Part shown: in pieces, positions 52,422 to 60,643 of the stretch
How positions within the stretch are numbered: position 1 is the stretch's first letter
How the letters are laid out: each line of letters opens with the position of its first letter
From: Chitinibacter sp. FCG-7
GTDB lineage: Bacteria > Pseudomonadota > Gammaproteobacteria > Burkholderiales > Chitinibacteraceae
Direction of reading: 5' to 3'
NCBI RefSeq assembly: GCF_040047665.1
Contig: NZ_CP157355.1
Span: 558,001-622,000 of the forward strand
DNA length: 64,000 bases
Program-made: the position numbers and the translations under genes
Notes under the pieces: model-generated
The model's database searches: none
The model's input: the letters and a program-made list of their open reading frames with translations, nothing else
What the model was told of the DNA's origin: nothing

Positions 52422-52451
52422 ACCCCTTTGTTGCCGCTGGCGCAAAGGGGT
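52422..52451 (+). terminator. Intrinsic terminator after second YceI gene
   Basis: ACCCCTTTG (52422-52430) pairs with CAAAGGGGT (52443-52451) and is followed by a T-run. It separates the YceI gene from the UPF0114 gene. Confidence 0.85.
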
Positions 52452-52553
52452 TTTTTATATTGCCGGGCACCGTTTTACGCGGCACGATGCGCTTGCGATG
52501 CCGCCTCGCAACAGCGACAATCAGCCCCTCGGAAACACACAGGATTTAGCTTG

Positions 52554-53093
52554 ATGGAAAAACATCCCTACGCTGCCACAGAATCAACGCCACTGCTGGG
52601 CAAAGTGATTTTTGCCAGCCGCTGGCTGCAATTGCCGATTTATCTGGGCTTGATCATTGTGCAAGGCGTTTACGCCTATAAATTTCTGGCTGCGCTCTAC
52701 ACCATGATGAGCAATCTGACGACCTTATCCGAAACGCAAATCATGCTGGCCGTGCTGGGCCTGATTGATGTGGTGATGATTGCCAACCTGCTCTTGATGG
52801 TGACGGTGGGCGGCTACGAGACGTTTGTCTCGCGCCTGCGCATTGATCGCCATCCCGATCAGCCCGAATGGCTCGATCACGTCAACGCCACGGTGCTGAA
52901 AGTCAAACTGTCGATGGCGATTATCAGCATTTCGTCGATCCACCTGTTGCAGACCTTTATCAATGCGGCGCAAATGGCCGAAGTAACGATGAAATGGCAG
53001 GTCATCATCCACCTGGCCTTCCTGGTTTCAGCCGCCGCACTGGCCTACACCGACAAGCTGCTCAATTCGGTATCGCAAGGCACGCACCACTAA
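52554..53093 (+). CDS. UPF0114 (YqhA-like) membrane protein
   Basis: Encodes 179 aa from the ATG at 52554. Three or four transmembrane helices flank a conserved cytoplasmic segment ([41 protein letters not shown]). This is the UPF0114/TIGR00645 family, whose function is unknown. It lies behind a terminator, so it has its own promoter. A 49-bp repeat begins 10 bp after the stop. Confidence 0.9.
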   Translation: MEKHPYAATESTPLLGKVIFASRWLQLPIYLGLIIVQGVYAYKFLAALYTMMSNLTTLSETQIMLAVLGLIDVVMIANLLLMVTVGGYETFVSRLRIDRHPDQPEWLDHVNATVLKVKLSMAIISISSIHLLQTFINAAQMAEVTMKWQVIIHLAFLVSAAALAYTDKLLNSVSQGTHH

Positions 53094-53103
53094 ATACCTA
53101 TCA

Positions 53104-53152
53104 TGGTATTGCCACATAGACCAAACTCAGCCTAATCTACATGGCAATACCC
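53104..53152 (+). repeat. 49-bp palindromic repeat, copy 9
   Basis: Starts TGGTATTGCC (first base T instead of G) and ends TGGCAATACCC, exactly 49 bp. It lies between convergent genes, 10 bp after the UPF0114 stop and 2 bp from the LysR stop. Confidence 0.85.
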
Positions 53153-53154
53153 TA

Positions 53155-54078
53155 CTAATTAGCGGCAACACCACTTGAGAGCCATTGCTGGATCACCGGC
53201 GTTGTCGTTAAAGTCTCCACCCACCATTTCAGTGCCTGCCCCACGTCCTGGCTGCGCCAGGCATGGCACAATCGCGATTGTGGCCGCACTTCCGATACCG
53301 CTTTGATCACCAGCTCGCCGCGCTCCAGATACGGTTGCGCCCATGGCAACGGCAGATAGCCACAACCCAAGCCGGCGACCTGCGCCGCCACTTTGTCCGC
53401 CATGCTGGGCACGCGCAAAATATCCTGTCCGGACAGAATATTGTAGGAATACGTCGGCATCTGCCGCGCGCTATCGGGCACCACCACCGCCCGGTGCTGC
53501 ATCAGCACCTGTGACGATAAAGGCTCGGGTGCGCTGGCCAGCGGATGATCGGGCGAGACGACAAACACGCTACGAAATTCACCCAACGCATGCGTCGAAT
53601 AACCGCCGCCCGATGGCCCCTGCGCAATCGCGCCGACGATAATATCGGCACGGCGTTCGAGCAAAGCCTCCCAGCTACCCCCCAGCGATTCATGCAAAAA
53701 CCGCACCCGGGTGCCCGAATTGATCGCGTCAAATTGCTTGAGCAGCGGAATCAGCAGCTGCAAGGGAATAATGGTATCGACCACAATCGCCAGCTCGGTT
53801 TCCCAGCCCGTGGCAATGCGCTTGATCCGGCACTCCAGCTCATTGGCCGCGCGCAGCAAATGGCGACCTTCATTGAGCAATTCCACCCCAGCGGCGGTAA
53901 GCTGGGCGCGATGGCCGCTGCGGTCAAAAATCGGCACGCCCATATCGTCTTCCAGCTTGCGCACCATATAGGTCACCGCTGAGGGCACGCGGTGGACTTC
54001 CTCCGCGGCGGCGGCAAAACTGCCCCGGCGGGCAATGGCGTCGAGGATTTCTAGCGATTCCAGGCTTAGGCGCAGCAT
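53155..54078 (-). CDS. LysR-family transcriptional regulator
   Basis: Encodes 307 aa. The N-terminal winged helix reads LRLSLESLEILDAIARRGSF, AAAEEVHRVPSAVTYMVRKLE, and the effector domain covers about 90-300. It is divergent from pirin across 107 bp, a known LysR-pirin arrangement. A 17-bp palindrome lies 4 bp before its start (54083-54099) and a second palindrome immediately precedes pirin. These suggest autoregulation and control of pirin. A near-identical site stands before cytochrome b561. The inducer is unknown. Confidence 0.92.
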   Translation of the reverse strand: MLRLSLESLEILDAIARRGSFAAAAEEVHRVPSAVTYMVRKLEDDMGVPIFDRSGHRAQLTAAGVELLNEGRHLLRAANELECRIKRIATGWETELAIVVDTIIPLQLLIPLLKQFDAINSGTRVRFLHESLGGSWEALLERRADIIVGAIAQGPSGGGYSTHALGEFRSVFVVSPDHPLASAPEPLSSQVLMQHRAVVVPDSARQMPTYSYNILSGQDILRVPSMADKVAAQVAGLGCGYLPLPWAQPYLERGELVIKAVSEVRPQSRLCHAWRSQDVGQALKWWVETLTTTPVIQQWLSSGVAAN

Positions 54079-54082
54079 ATTT

Positions 54083-54099
54083 ATTCCAATTTTTTGAAT
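54083..54099. promoter_or_regulatory. 17-bp palindrome upstream of the LysR gene, possible site 2
   Basis: ATTCCAATTTTTTGAAT, one mismatch from the b561 site, is 4 bp upstream of the LysR start codon. It would cover the LysR translation start region if bound. Confidence 0.6.
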
Positions 54100-54159
54100 G
54101 ATTCAGGCAGAACTTTTGGCTATCAAAGCCGCTATCTCAAGCTTATTATGGCATACACC

Positions 54160-54176
54160 ATTCAAATAGATTGAAG
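54160..54176. promoter_or_regulatory. Palindrome upstream of pirin, possible site 3
   Basis: ATTCAAATAGATTGAAG is an inverted repeat ATTCAA-N5-TTGAAg and ends just before the pirin ribosome binding site. TATGGCATACACC immediately upstream resembles the b561 promoter. Confidence 0.5.
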
Positions 54177-54185
54177 GAGAAAAGC

Positions 54186-54884
54186 ATGATTACCTTACGC
54201 AAATCCGAAGAACGTGGCCACGCCAACCACGGCTGGCTTGATTCCAACTTCAGCTTTTCCTTTGCCGAATACTACGACCCGGCGCATATGCACTTTGGCG
54301 CGCTGCGCGTGATTAACGATGATCGGATCGCGGCTGGCATGGGCTTTGGCATGCACCCACATCAGGACATGGAAATCATCACCTATGTGCTGTCGGGCGC
54401 CATCGAGCATAAAGACAGCATGGGTAATGGTTCGCTAATTCGCCCCGGCAATGTGCAGCGCATGAGCGCGGGCACCGGCGTTCGGCATAGCGAATTTAAC
54501 CCCAGCGACACCGAAGAGACGCATTTGCTGCAAATCTGGATTATTCCGGGGCAAAAAGGCATTGCGCCGTCGTATGAAGAGAAAATCTTCTCCGATGACG
54601 ACAAACGCGGCCAGCTGCGTTTGGTGGCCAGCCCGGATGCCAGCAATGGCTCGGTGCTGATTCATCAGGATGTTCGCCTGTACGCGGGGCTATTTGATGG
54701 CGATGAAGCACTGGAGCAAGCCATCCAGATGGGCCGCAAACTGTATGTACACATTGCCCGCGGCAGTATTGAAGTAAACGGCATTGCGCTGAAAGCGGGC
54801 GATGCGGCCATGCTAACGCATGAAACAGCGCTGACGCTCAAGCAAGGCCATGGCGCTGAAGTGCTGGTGTTTGATCTGTTCTAA
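54186..54884 (+). CDS. Pirin-family protein
   Basis: Encodes 232 aa from the ATG at 54186, which has AAGGAG 8 bp upstream. The double cupin of pirins is present: [32 protein letters not shown] pattern with metal-binding His-His-Glu, then [15 protein letters not shown]. Residues supporting the fold include [18 protein letters not shown]. Some pirins have quercetin dioxygenase activity; others modulate pyruvate dehydrogenase. The precise role is unknown. The gene is divergent from the LysR regulator. Confidence 0.93.
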   Translation: MITLRKSEERGHANHGWLDSNFSFSFAEYYDPAHMHFGALRVINDDRIAAGMGFGMHPHQDMEIITYVLSGAIEHKDSMGNGSLIRPGNVQRMSAGTGVRHSEFNPSDTEETHLLQIWIIPGQKGIAPSYEEKIFSDDDKRGQLRLVASPDASNGSVLIHQDVRLYAGLFDGDEALEQAIQMGRKLYVHIARGSIEVNGIALKAGDAAMLTHETALTLKQGHGAEVLVFDLF

Positions 54885-54947
54885 ACAGCTCGACTCTAAA
54901 CCGATCCGTTCTAAACTACCCTGCCTGCCCACGCTCTCGGTCTGGCA

Positions 54948-54996
54948 GGGTATATTTCTGTAGAGCTTTATAGATAATAGCTACAGCGCAATACCC
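54948..54996 (+). repeat. 49-bp palindromic repeat, copy 10
   Basis: Starts GGGTATATTTCTGTAG and ends CTACAGCGCAATACCC, exactly 49 bp, with arms that pair over about 16 positions. It lies 63 bp after the pirin stop, upstream of the SGNH esterase. Confidence 0.9.
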
Positions 54997-55135
54997 CAGC
55001 ATACCATCGACGTACTTCCCTGTCGAAGCTGCATCTGCGCGCAAGCAGGCCAGATCCGGACAAATCGGCTGATCGTTTCGGACAAGGCCTTTTACCGCAC
55101 ACCTCAGTACAATCGTCGGCATGGAGGAGACATTC

Positions 55136-56227
55136 ATGCAGACAATCAAATCAATCAAATTAACCCGCGCCTGCGCAGCCGCTCTCGTGGCGGCTTGCGC
55201 CAGCTTATCCGGCCCGCTGTTTGCAGCCGACGCCGGCAGCGCACCGCTACTGCTTTCGGGCCGCTGGGTGCAAAACAGCGATCATTGGCAAGCCACCTGG
55301 CCTGGTGTCGCCATGGCCGCACGCTTTCAAGGCAGTGCCGTTGGCGTGGTGCTCAATGACGCGCGCAGCCACTATGCCGTTGAGATTGACGGCCAGCCCG
55401 TCGCCCAGATTTCCCCGGCCAGCGGCAAACGCACGGTGTGGATTCGCGATCTGGCCGCAGGCGAACACCGGATCGAGCTGATCCGGCGCAATGAAACGCC
55501 AGACTATGCGGGCAGCGTGTATGGCTTCACGCTCGATGGTGGCCAATGGCTGGCGGCACCGACGCCACAACGCAAAATTGAATTTATTGGCGACTCTTTC
55601 ACCGCCGCGCTGGCCAATCTTTCGAATCAACGCGATTGCAGCGATGCTGAGATCAGCAGCAGCACTGACATCAGCCAGGGTTTTGCCATCCAGCTTTCCC
55701 GCCAGCTGGGCGCACAATGGCAAACCAATGCGATGTCGGGCATGGGGCTGATTCGCAACTGGAATGGCAACCTGCCCGACCGTGATTTCCGTACTTTTTA
55801 CACGCGTCAGCTGCAAACCGACGCCAACAGCAAACCCGACAGCCATTGGCAGCCGCAATTGGTAGTCATCGGTCTGGGTGTGAATGACTTTTCCACTCCG
55901 GTCAATCCGGGTGAGCAACGCAATACCGAACAGCGTGCCAAGGATTTTCAGGCGGCCTATCGCGAGCTGATCAAAACACTGAATGCCCGCTACAAAACGC
56001 CGCACATCATTGTGACCGCCATGAAGCTCTGGCCGGACGATCAGCAGCGGCCGAATGTGCGGGCAGTGGTTGACGCCGAGCAGGCCGCTGGCAATCAGCG
56101 CATCCATTATCTGCAGCTGGATGCGATGCAATTGAGCGCCTGTCAGTGGCACCCCAATCGGGCAGATCACCGGCAGGTGACGCAGCAATTGCTCGACAAA
56201 ATTGCCACCATCAAAATGCAGTGGTGA
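55136..56227 (+). CDS. Secreted SGNH-hydrolase esterase with N-terminal beta-sandwich (CE2-like)
   Basis: Encodes 363 aa from the ATG at 55136 (GGAGGAG about 7 bp upstream). A signal peptide (residues 1-30) leads to a jelly-roll domain at about 40-140. The SGNH domain follows: IEFIGDSFTA with Ser154, VIGLGVNDFS and a His in CQWHPNRADH. The two-domain layout is that of carbohydrate esterase family 2, which removes acetyl groups from polysaccharides, and such enzymes are seen in chitinolytic bacteria. The substrate is not proven. Confidence 0.88.
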   Translation: MQTIKSIKLTRACAAALVAACASLSGPLFAADAGSAPLLLSGRWVQNSDHWQATWPGVAMAARFQGSAVGVVLNDARSHYAVEIDGQPVAQISPASGKRTVWIRDLAAGEHRIELIRRNETPDYAGSVYGFTLDGGQWLAAPTPQRKIEFIGDSFTAALANLSNQRDCSDAEISSSTDISQGFAIQLSRQLGAQWQTNAMSGMGLIRNWNGNLPDRDFRTFYTRQLQTDANSKPDSHWQPQLVVIGLGVNDFSTPVNPGEQRNTEQRAKDFQAAYRELIKTLNARYKTPHIIVTAMKLWPDDQQRPNVRAVVDAEQAAGNQRIHYLQLDAMQLSACQWHPNRADHRQVTQQLLDKIATIKMQW

Positions 56228-56260
56228 TGGTCATTGATTTGCCCGGCCCGGTGTAGCGAT

Positions 56261-57310
56261 TTACTGCGCCGGGCTGGTACAGCGGCGGTGGATGGCTTCG
56301 ATCTCGGCCAGAATGGCCTCGCTTAACACCACATCCTGCGCGGCGATATTCTCGCGCAATTGCGCCATAGTGGTCGCACCAATGATGGTGCTGGCCACAT
56401 ACCAGCGGCTGTATACCCAAGCCAGCGCCATCTGTGCCGTACTCAGGCCATGTGCTTTGGCCAGCTCATGGTAGGCGGCCACCGCTGGCGTGACATGCGG
56501 TTTGAGATAGCGCGAGCCAAAATTGGCAAACTGGGTCATCCGCCCTGCGCTGGCCGGATTGTCGATGTACTTGCCCGACAGCAAGCCAAAAGCCAGCGGG
56601 CTGTAGACCAGCAGGCTCACTTGCTCCCGATGGCAGGTTTCAGCCAGGCCATGATCAAAATTGCGGTTGATCAGGTTGTAGACATTCTGGATGGACTGGA
56701 TCAGCGGCAGATTTTCGCGCTCGGCCACTTTGACAAACTCCGACACCCCCCATGAAGTCTCGTTCGAGACGCCGATATAGCGCACCTTGCCAGCGCGAAC
56801 CAGCTGATCAAGCGCTGCCAGCTGCTCGGCAATGGCCGGGGCATGGGCGTATTCCTGGCTGGGCTCGTAGTAGGTCTGCCCAAACATCGGCACATGGCGC
56901 GCTGGCCAGTGAATCTGGTACAGGTCGAGATAGTCGGTATTCAGGCGCTTCAAGCTGGCATCACACGCAGCAATAATCTGCTCACGGTTTAACTGCGGGC
57001 CACCGCGTATCCAGTCCATCCCGCGATTGGGCCCGGCTACTTTGCTGGCAATCACCAGCTGATCGCGTGGCTGCTTCTTCAACCAGTTTTTCAGCCAGCT
57101 ACCGATGTATTGCTCGGTCAGCCCCTGCGTGGCCGCCTTGGCAGGCACCGGGTACATTTCGGCGGTATCGATAAAATTGACACCTGCGGCAACGGCGTAA
57201 TCGAGCTGCTCGTGCGCTTGCGCCTCGCTATTTTGTTCGCCATACGTCATGGTGCCCAAACAGATCCGGGAAACCTCAAGCTCGCTCTGGCCCAAACGGG
57301 TATAGATCAT
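56261..57310 (-). CDS. tas: Aldo/keto reductase (Tas-like)
   Basis: Encodes 349 aa. The NADPH-dependent aldo/keto reductase core is intact: GVNFIDTAEMYP with Asp and catalytic Tyr, LVIASKVAG with Lys, and YLDLYQIHWPAR with His. Similarity to Tas-type proteins is suggested by the N-terminus (RLGQSELEVSRICLGTMTYGEQN). The true substrate is unknown. It overlaps the upstream TraB-like lipoprotein gene by 4 bp. Confidence 0.92.
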   Translation of the reverse strand: MIYTRLGQSELEVSRICLGTMTYGEQNSEAQAHEQLDYAVAAGVNFIDTAEMYPVPAKAATQGLTEQYIGSWLKNWLKKQPRDQLVIASKVAGPNRGMDWIRGGPQLNREQIIAACDASLKRLNTDYLDLYQIHWPARHVPMFGQTYYEPSQEYAHAPAIAEQLAALDQLVRAGKVRYIGVSNETSWGVSEFVKVAERENLPLIQSIQNVYNLINRNFDHGLAETCHREQVSLLVYSPLAFGLLSGKYIDNPASAGRMTQFANFGSRYLKPHVTPAVAAYHELAKAHGLSTAQMALAWVYSRWYVASTIIGATTMAQLRENIAAQDVVLSEAILAEIEAIHRRCTSPAQ

Positions 57311-58221
57311 TTTTGTGCAGGCTCCACCTTGACTGCTGTCACCTTATAACCGGCAGCGCGCATGGCCGCGAGCAAACCATCCTGACCGGTTAGCTGCCCT
57401 GCCGCAACGGTAAAGAAAGCCTCGCCTTTTTGCAGGGCGGGCTTGAGGCGCTCGATAATGATCTTGTTGCGCGAGGTTTTCAGCTCCTTGCGCCATACGT
57501 TGAACCAGGCCTGCTCGTGCTTGGGCAAGGCGATGGTTTCGATCTGCATCAGCGGTGCAATCGGGTCCAGATTGGATTTCTGATACGCGGCCATATTGCT
57601 GGCAAATGCGCTTTCCAGTGCATCATGATTGGCGATCAAACCATCAATCAGAATGATCTGTTTGCCTGCAGGCAGCTTTTTAAACGGCGCCAGCTGCTGC
57701 TCAATGCTTTCAATCGCAAAATACGGTTTGTTGGTTTCGGTGGCGTACTGGAAGACATATTCATCCATCGGGATGTTTTCTTTGCCCTGCTTGGGTGAAA
57801 ACAGCAGCATCGCCACCGCCCACGGCTGCAGTTTGGCCGCGACATTTTCCGGGTAGCCGCGCGCAGCGAGCAAAGGCAGCACTTTGGCGTAGCGCTCCTG
57901 CCCAAGCAGAGCCTGCAGGCTCGCATCTTTGGTCAGCATGGCCTGCGCCAGCTGAATCGACGAATTCATGTCGTTGTAGTATTCGGTGCCGATGTACTTG
58001 GAATTGAGCAAGGCGGGCTCGACTTCGGGCTTGAATTCAACATCCTGACCATCGGGCGTATTCACTGTGGCCAGCAACCACGATGCGGGTGAGTTGGCCA
58101 TTTCTATTTTCCACAACACCGCATTGGACGGGTTGGTTTTTTCTGCATTAGCCGAACAGCCAGTCAACAACAACTGGGCACTCAAAATCAGGACAATCAG
58201 AGGACGCAGACGCGAAAACAT
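57307..58221 (-). CDS. TraB/GumN-family lipoprotein
   Basis: Encodes 304 aa from the ATG at 58221; the frame runs open upstream without a signal. A lipobox (LLLTGCSA) predicts lipidation at Cys22. The family pattern is visible: a start LWKIEMANSPASWLLATVNTP, the helical segment KYIGTEYYNDM and the end VTAVKV. TraB/GumN/TIKI proteins include metal-dependent proteases of Wnt and bacterial unknowns. The catalytic residues GxxH/E are degenerate here (LLATVN in place of GTIH), so enzymatic activity is doubtful. It is cotranscribed with the aldo/keto reductase. Confidence 0.78.
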   Translation of the reverse strand: MFSRLRPLIVLILSAQLLLTGCSANAEKTNPSNAVLWKIEMANSPASWLLATVNTPDGQDVEFKPEVEPALLNSKYIGTEYYNDMNSSIQLAQAMLTKDASLQALLGQERYAKVLPLLAARGYPENVAAKLQPWAVAMLLFSPKQGKENIPMDEYVFQYATETNKPYFAIESIEQQLAPFKKLPAGKQIILIDGLIANHDALESAFASNMAAYQKSNLDPIAPLMQIETIALPKHEQAWFNVWRKELKTSRNKIIIERLKPALQKGEAFFTVAAGQLTGQDGLLAAMRAAGYKVTAVKVEPAQK

Positions 58222-58343
58222 AGAGCAAACCTTATTCGACGGGATACGAAAGTTTTGTAGTATATCGTGGCTTGTGCAGCGAAACAGCACTAAGTAGCAA
58301 GATAGAAGTCTGCACGCACGATTACTGATTGAACAAGCAGTAC

Positions 58344-59345
58344 TTATTGATCAAGCAGGGCTTTTTTCAGCTCATCCGGAATATTCGACAGCACCAGCGT
58401 GTCGCTGTATTTGTCGTAAATCACCGCACCGCTGCGCAGGCTGGCGCGGTCAAACTCCAGCTTCCATTGCGCTCCATTGGCCTTAAACCGCATTAGCGGC
58501 TTGATCGCGCGGCGGTCGGGGACAAAGCCATCGTTAATGCCCAGCTCATCGCTTTGCAGCGCCGTTTGCAGTTGCGCGGGCGATTCGGGAAAGACCTGCT
58601 CGGCCACCGTCGCCAGATCGACTTCGCCTTGCCCGTCGCCCAGCGCATCCAGGTAGGAATGCGCGCGCTGGAATAGCTCGTCACGCTCGTTACCGGCAAT
58701 CGCCTGCTCGTTAGCAAAGGCTTCCAGTCCTTTGACCAATTTTTGCGTTTCTTTCAGCGGCGTTTTAACGTCGTTGCAGCCGAGAAAAGCTTTGAAATAC
58801 CCTGCCACATCGCCGCGGCCACGCAGAAAGCTCACGTAGCGCTCACCACCGTTTTTCCAGCTGCCCAGATCAATCCGCCCGGCCACGCGCAGATGATCCA
58901 TATCCAGATGAATGCTATCGGCCACATTCATCTCGTCGCTCATTGCCGTGCCGATCACTTCGCTAATGATGGCGATAAAAATAAACTGCATCGCAGCATT
59001 GCTCACCTGTGCGATCAGCACATAGCCACCGCTGGCCAGCGGCTCGGCCTCGGCGCGCGTTTGCAGCTCAGCCATCATCTGCTGGCTTAAGCTCAAGAAA
59101 TCAATGCTTTGTTCAGCAGCAAATTGCTGAATAAGTTTGGGCATGGCAAAGCTGGCGTCGTCCAGATCGAATTTGCCAAAACCTTTGCCATTGCGCGTGC
59201 CATACAACTCGCACAAATGATCGACCAGACGCTGAGACGCGCTATTGATCGCCAGCGGCGCAGTACCAAGCGCGACACGCGCCGGGCCGTTAGGCTCTTT
59301 GTGCAGTTGGTGGATAATCAGGTGTTCAATGGTATTTAGCGTCAT
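58344..59345 (-). CDS. YejK/NdpA-like nucleoid-associated protein
   Basis: Encodes 333 aa from the ATG at 59345. It matches the NdpA (37-kDa nucleoid-associated protein) family in length and layout: IEHLIIHQLHKEPNGPARV, IHLDMDHLRVAGRIDLGSW and YFKAFLGCNDVKTPLKETQKLVKG, and the C-terminal KYSDTLVLSNIPDELKKALL. Such proteins associate with DNA, but their role is unclear. It stands alone, with a 226-bp gap upstream carrying a 49-bp repeat. Confidence 0.9.
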   Translation of the reverse strand: MTLNTIEHLIIHQLHKEPNGPARVALGTAPLAINSASQRLVDHLCELYGTRNGKGFGKFDLDDASFAMPKLIQQFAAEQSIDFLSLSQQMMAELQTRAEAEPLASGGYVLIAQVSNAAMQFIFIAIISEVIGTAMSDEMNVADSIHLDMDHLRVAGRIDLGSWKNGGERYVSFLRGRGDVAGYFKAFLGCNDVKTPLKETQKLVKGLEAFANEQAIAGNERDELFQRAHSYLDALGDGQGEVDLATVAEQVFPESPAQLQTALQSDELGINDGFVPDRRAIKPLMRFKANGAQWKLEFDRASLRSGAVIYDKYSDTLVLSNIPDELKKALLDQ

Positions 59346-59505
59346 GAAAATGGGGCAGCCAATCAATGGTCAGGAAGTGTTTCCTTAGCCACCTGCTTGC
59401 AAAACAGGGCTAAGGTCAGCCGCCATTTTCCATTCTTTGCGCGGGCTTGACCAGCGCAGCTTGCTCCGGGGCGAAGCGATAGACTGGGGCGTTGATGTTG
59501 TACGC

Positions 59506-59554
59506 GGGTATTGCTCTACAAATCAGAACAGAAAATAGCTACAGGGCAATACCC
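59506..59554 (+). repeat. 49-bp palindromic repeat, copy 11
   Basis: Starts GGGTATTGCT and ends CTACAGGGCAATACCC, exactly 49 bp. It is 17 bp from the stop of the minus-strand gene at 59572. Confidence 0.9.
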
Positions 59555-59571
59555 CTTAAAAGACTCAGCAT

Positions 59572-59886
59572 TCAATCTCGGGAATGGAAAAAGCGGGCCA
59601 TCAACACAGCACACCAGCTACCTGCAATCATCGCAGGCACGCCAACTGTAATCACCGCCAGAATGGCATAACTAAAAGCCGACTCAAGCCCTGGTCTGGC
59701 TGAGCCGTGCCAGAAGCCAAAAGCGTAAAACAAGCCATACAGAAAACTTGCGAGCAGCAGCAAGCCCAAGCCGCTGGCGGCCCCCAAAAGGCCAAGTCCA
59801 AGGCAGGAGCGGCGCTTGAACGCGACAATCGAGGCCATCAAGCCCAGCAAGATGATCATCAGATACAACAAAGCCAATATGGACAC
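59572..59886 (-). CDS. Small membrane protein, function unknown
   Basis: Encodes 104 aa with three predicted transmembrane helices (residues 4-22, 28-55 and 70-95) and no signal peptide. Glycine- and leucine-rich, ending in basic RFFHSRD. No family was recognised. It lies 96 bp downstream of the EcsC-like gene on the same strand and may be cotranscribed. Overall confidence rests on length, codon use and hydrophobic pattern. Confidence 0.6.
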   Translation of the reverse strand: MSILALLYLMIILLGLMASIVAFKRRSCLGLGLLGAASGLGLLLLASFLYGLFYAFGFWHGSARPGLESAFSYAILAVITVGVPAMIAGSWCAVLMARFFHSRD

Positions 59887-59982
59887 TGCAATCTCCTGCG
59901 TGGCCGGACTGAAAGGAAAACATCGATAGAGCCAGCGAACTGCGTTGATGTGCCGCAGGCTGATCGGCAGAAAGTATGATCT

Positions 59983-60468
59983 TTAAGCGCTGAAGTCTGC
60001 TTCAACGATGGCCTGCCTGAGCACCCGGTAGCAGTCTTCGATATGGGCATTGCCCAGATAGCGCATGGCGCCATAGCTGACGCCTGCGGCAATGGCTGTC
60101 CCGAGCAGCGGCACAAATTTGGCGGCCTGCTTGGAGGCCATACGCACGCCAACCCGTTTCAGAGCCAGAATAATCAGCTCCTTGCTGGCGTAGCGCCCAA
60201 TCAGCGAGCTGCCAATGGAGGTGATAATCACCAGCAGGCGCTGCCGGGTTTGCTCGTCCAGCCGCGCTACGTCCTGCTCGCGCAGGCCAAATTTTTCATT
60301 AATCTGCTCAATCATCCGCGTCATAATCGCCACATCGGCGCCCACATCTAGGCCGGGCACGGGAATTGCAGCCGCGGCAGCGGACACCCATGCACGCTGA
60401 TTGACCAGTTGCAGACACTCGCGACGCGCGGCATCCAGCTGAGCCAGATTCAAATTCAAGCTGCTCAT
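59983..60468 (-). CDS. EcsC/DUF697-like protein
   Basis: Encodes 161 aa. It contains a motif typical of EcsC/DUF697 proteins (AAAIPVPGLDVGADVAIM) and glycine-rich helices (FVPLLGTAIAAGVSYGAMRYLG). The family is associated with membranes and GTPases, but its function is unknown. It follows the HD-GYP regulator gene by 175 bp in reversed reading order, on the same strand. Confidence 0.7.
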   Translation of the reverse strand: MSSLNLNLAQLDAARRECLQLVNQRAWVSAAAAAIPVPGLDVGADVAIMTRMIEQINEKFGLREQDVARLDEQTRQRLLVIITSIGSSLIGRYASKELIILALKRVGVRMASKQAAKFVPLLGTAIAAGVSYGAMRYLGNAHIEDCYRVLRQAIVEADFSA

Positions 60469-60643
60469 TAACCAACCTCATGCAGTGAAAAGCAATATTC
60501 TTATTGCGTGTTGATCGTTGGCGTGTGGCTTTTGTTCCCTCAGGAAAGGGCAAGAGTGGCGGCCGCAATTCATCAAGCCTATCAACACGACTTCAGCACA
60601 TTAGCCAGCGAAAAGCCCACAGTGGCACAACGGCCAGTGGCTG

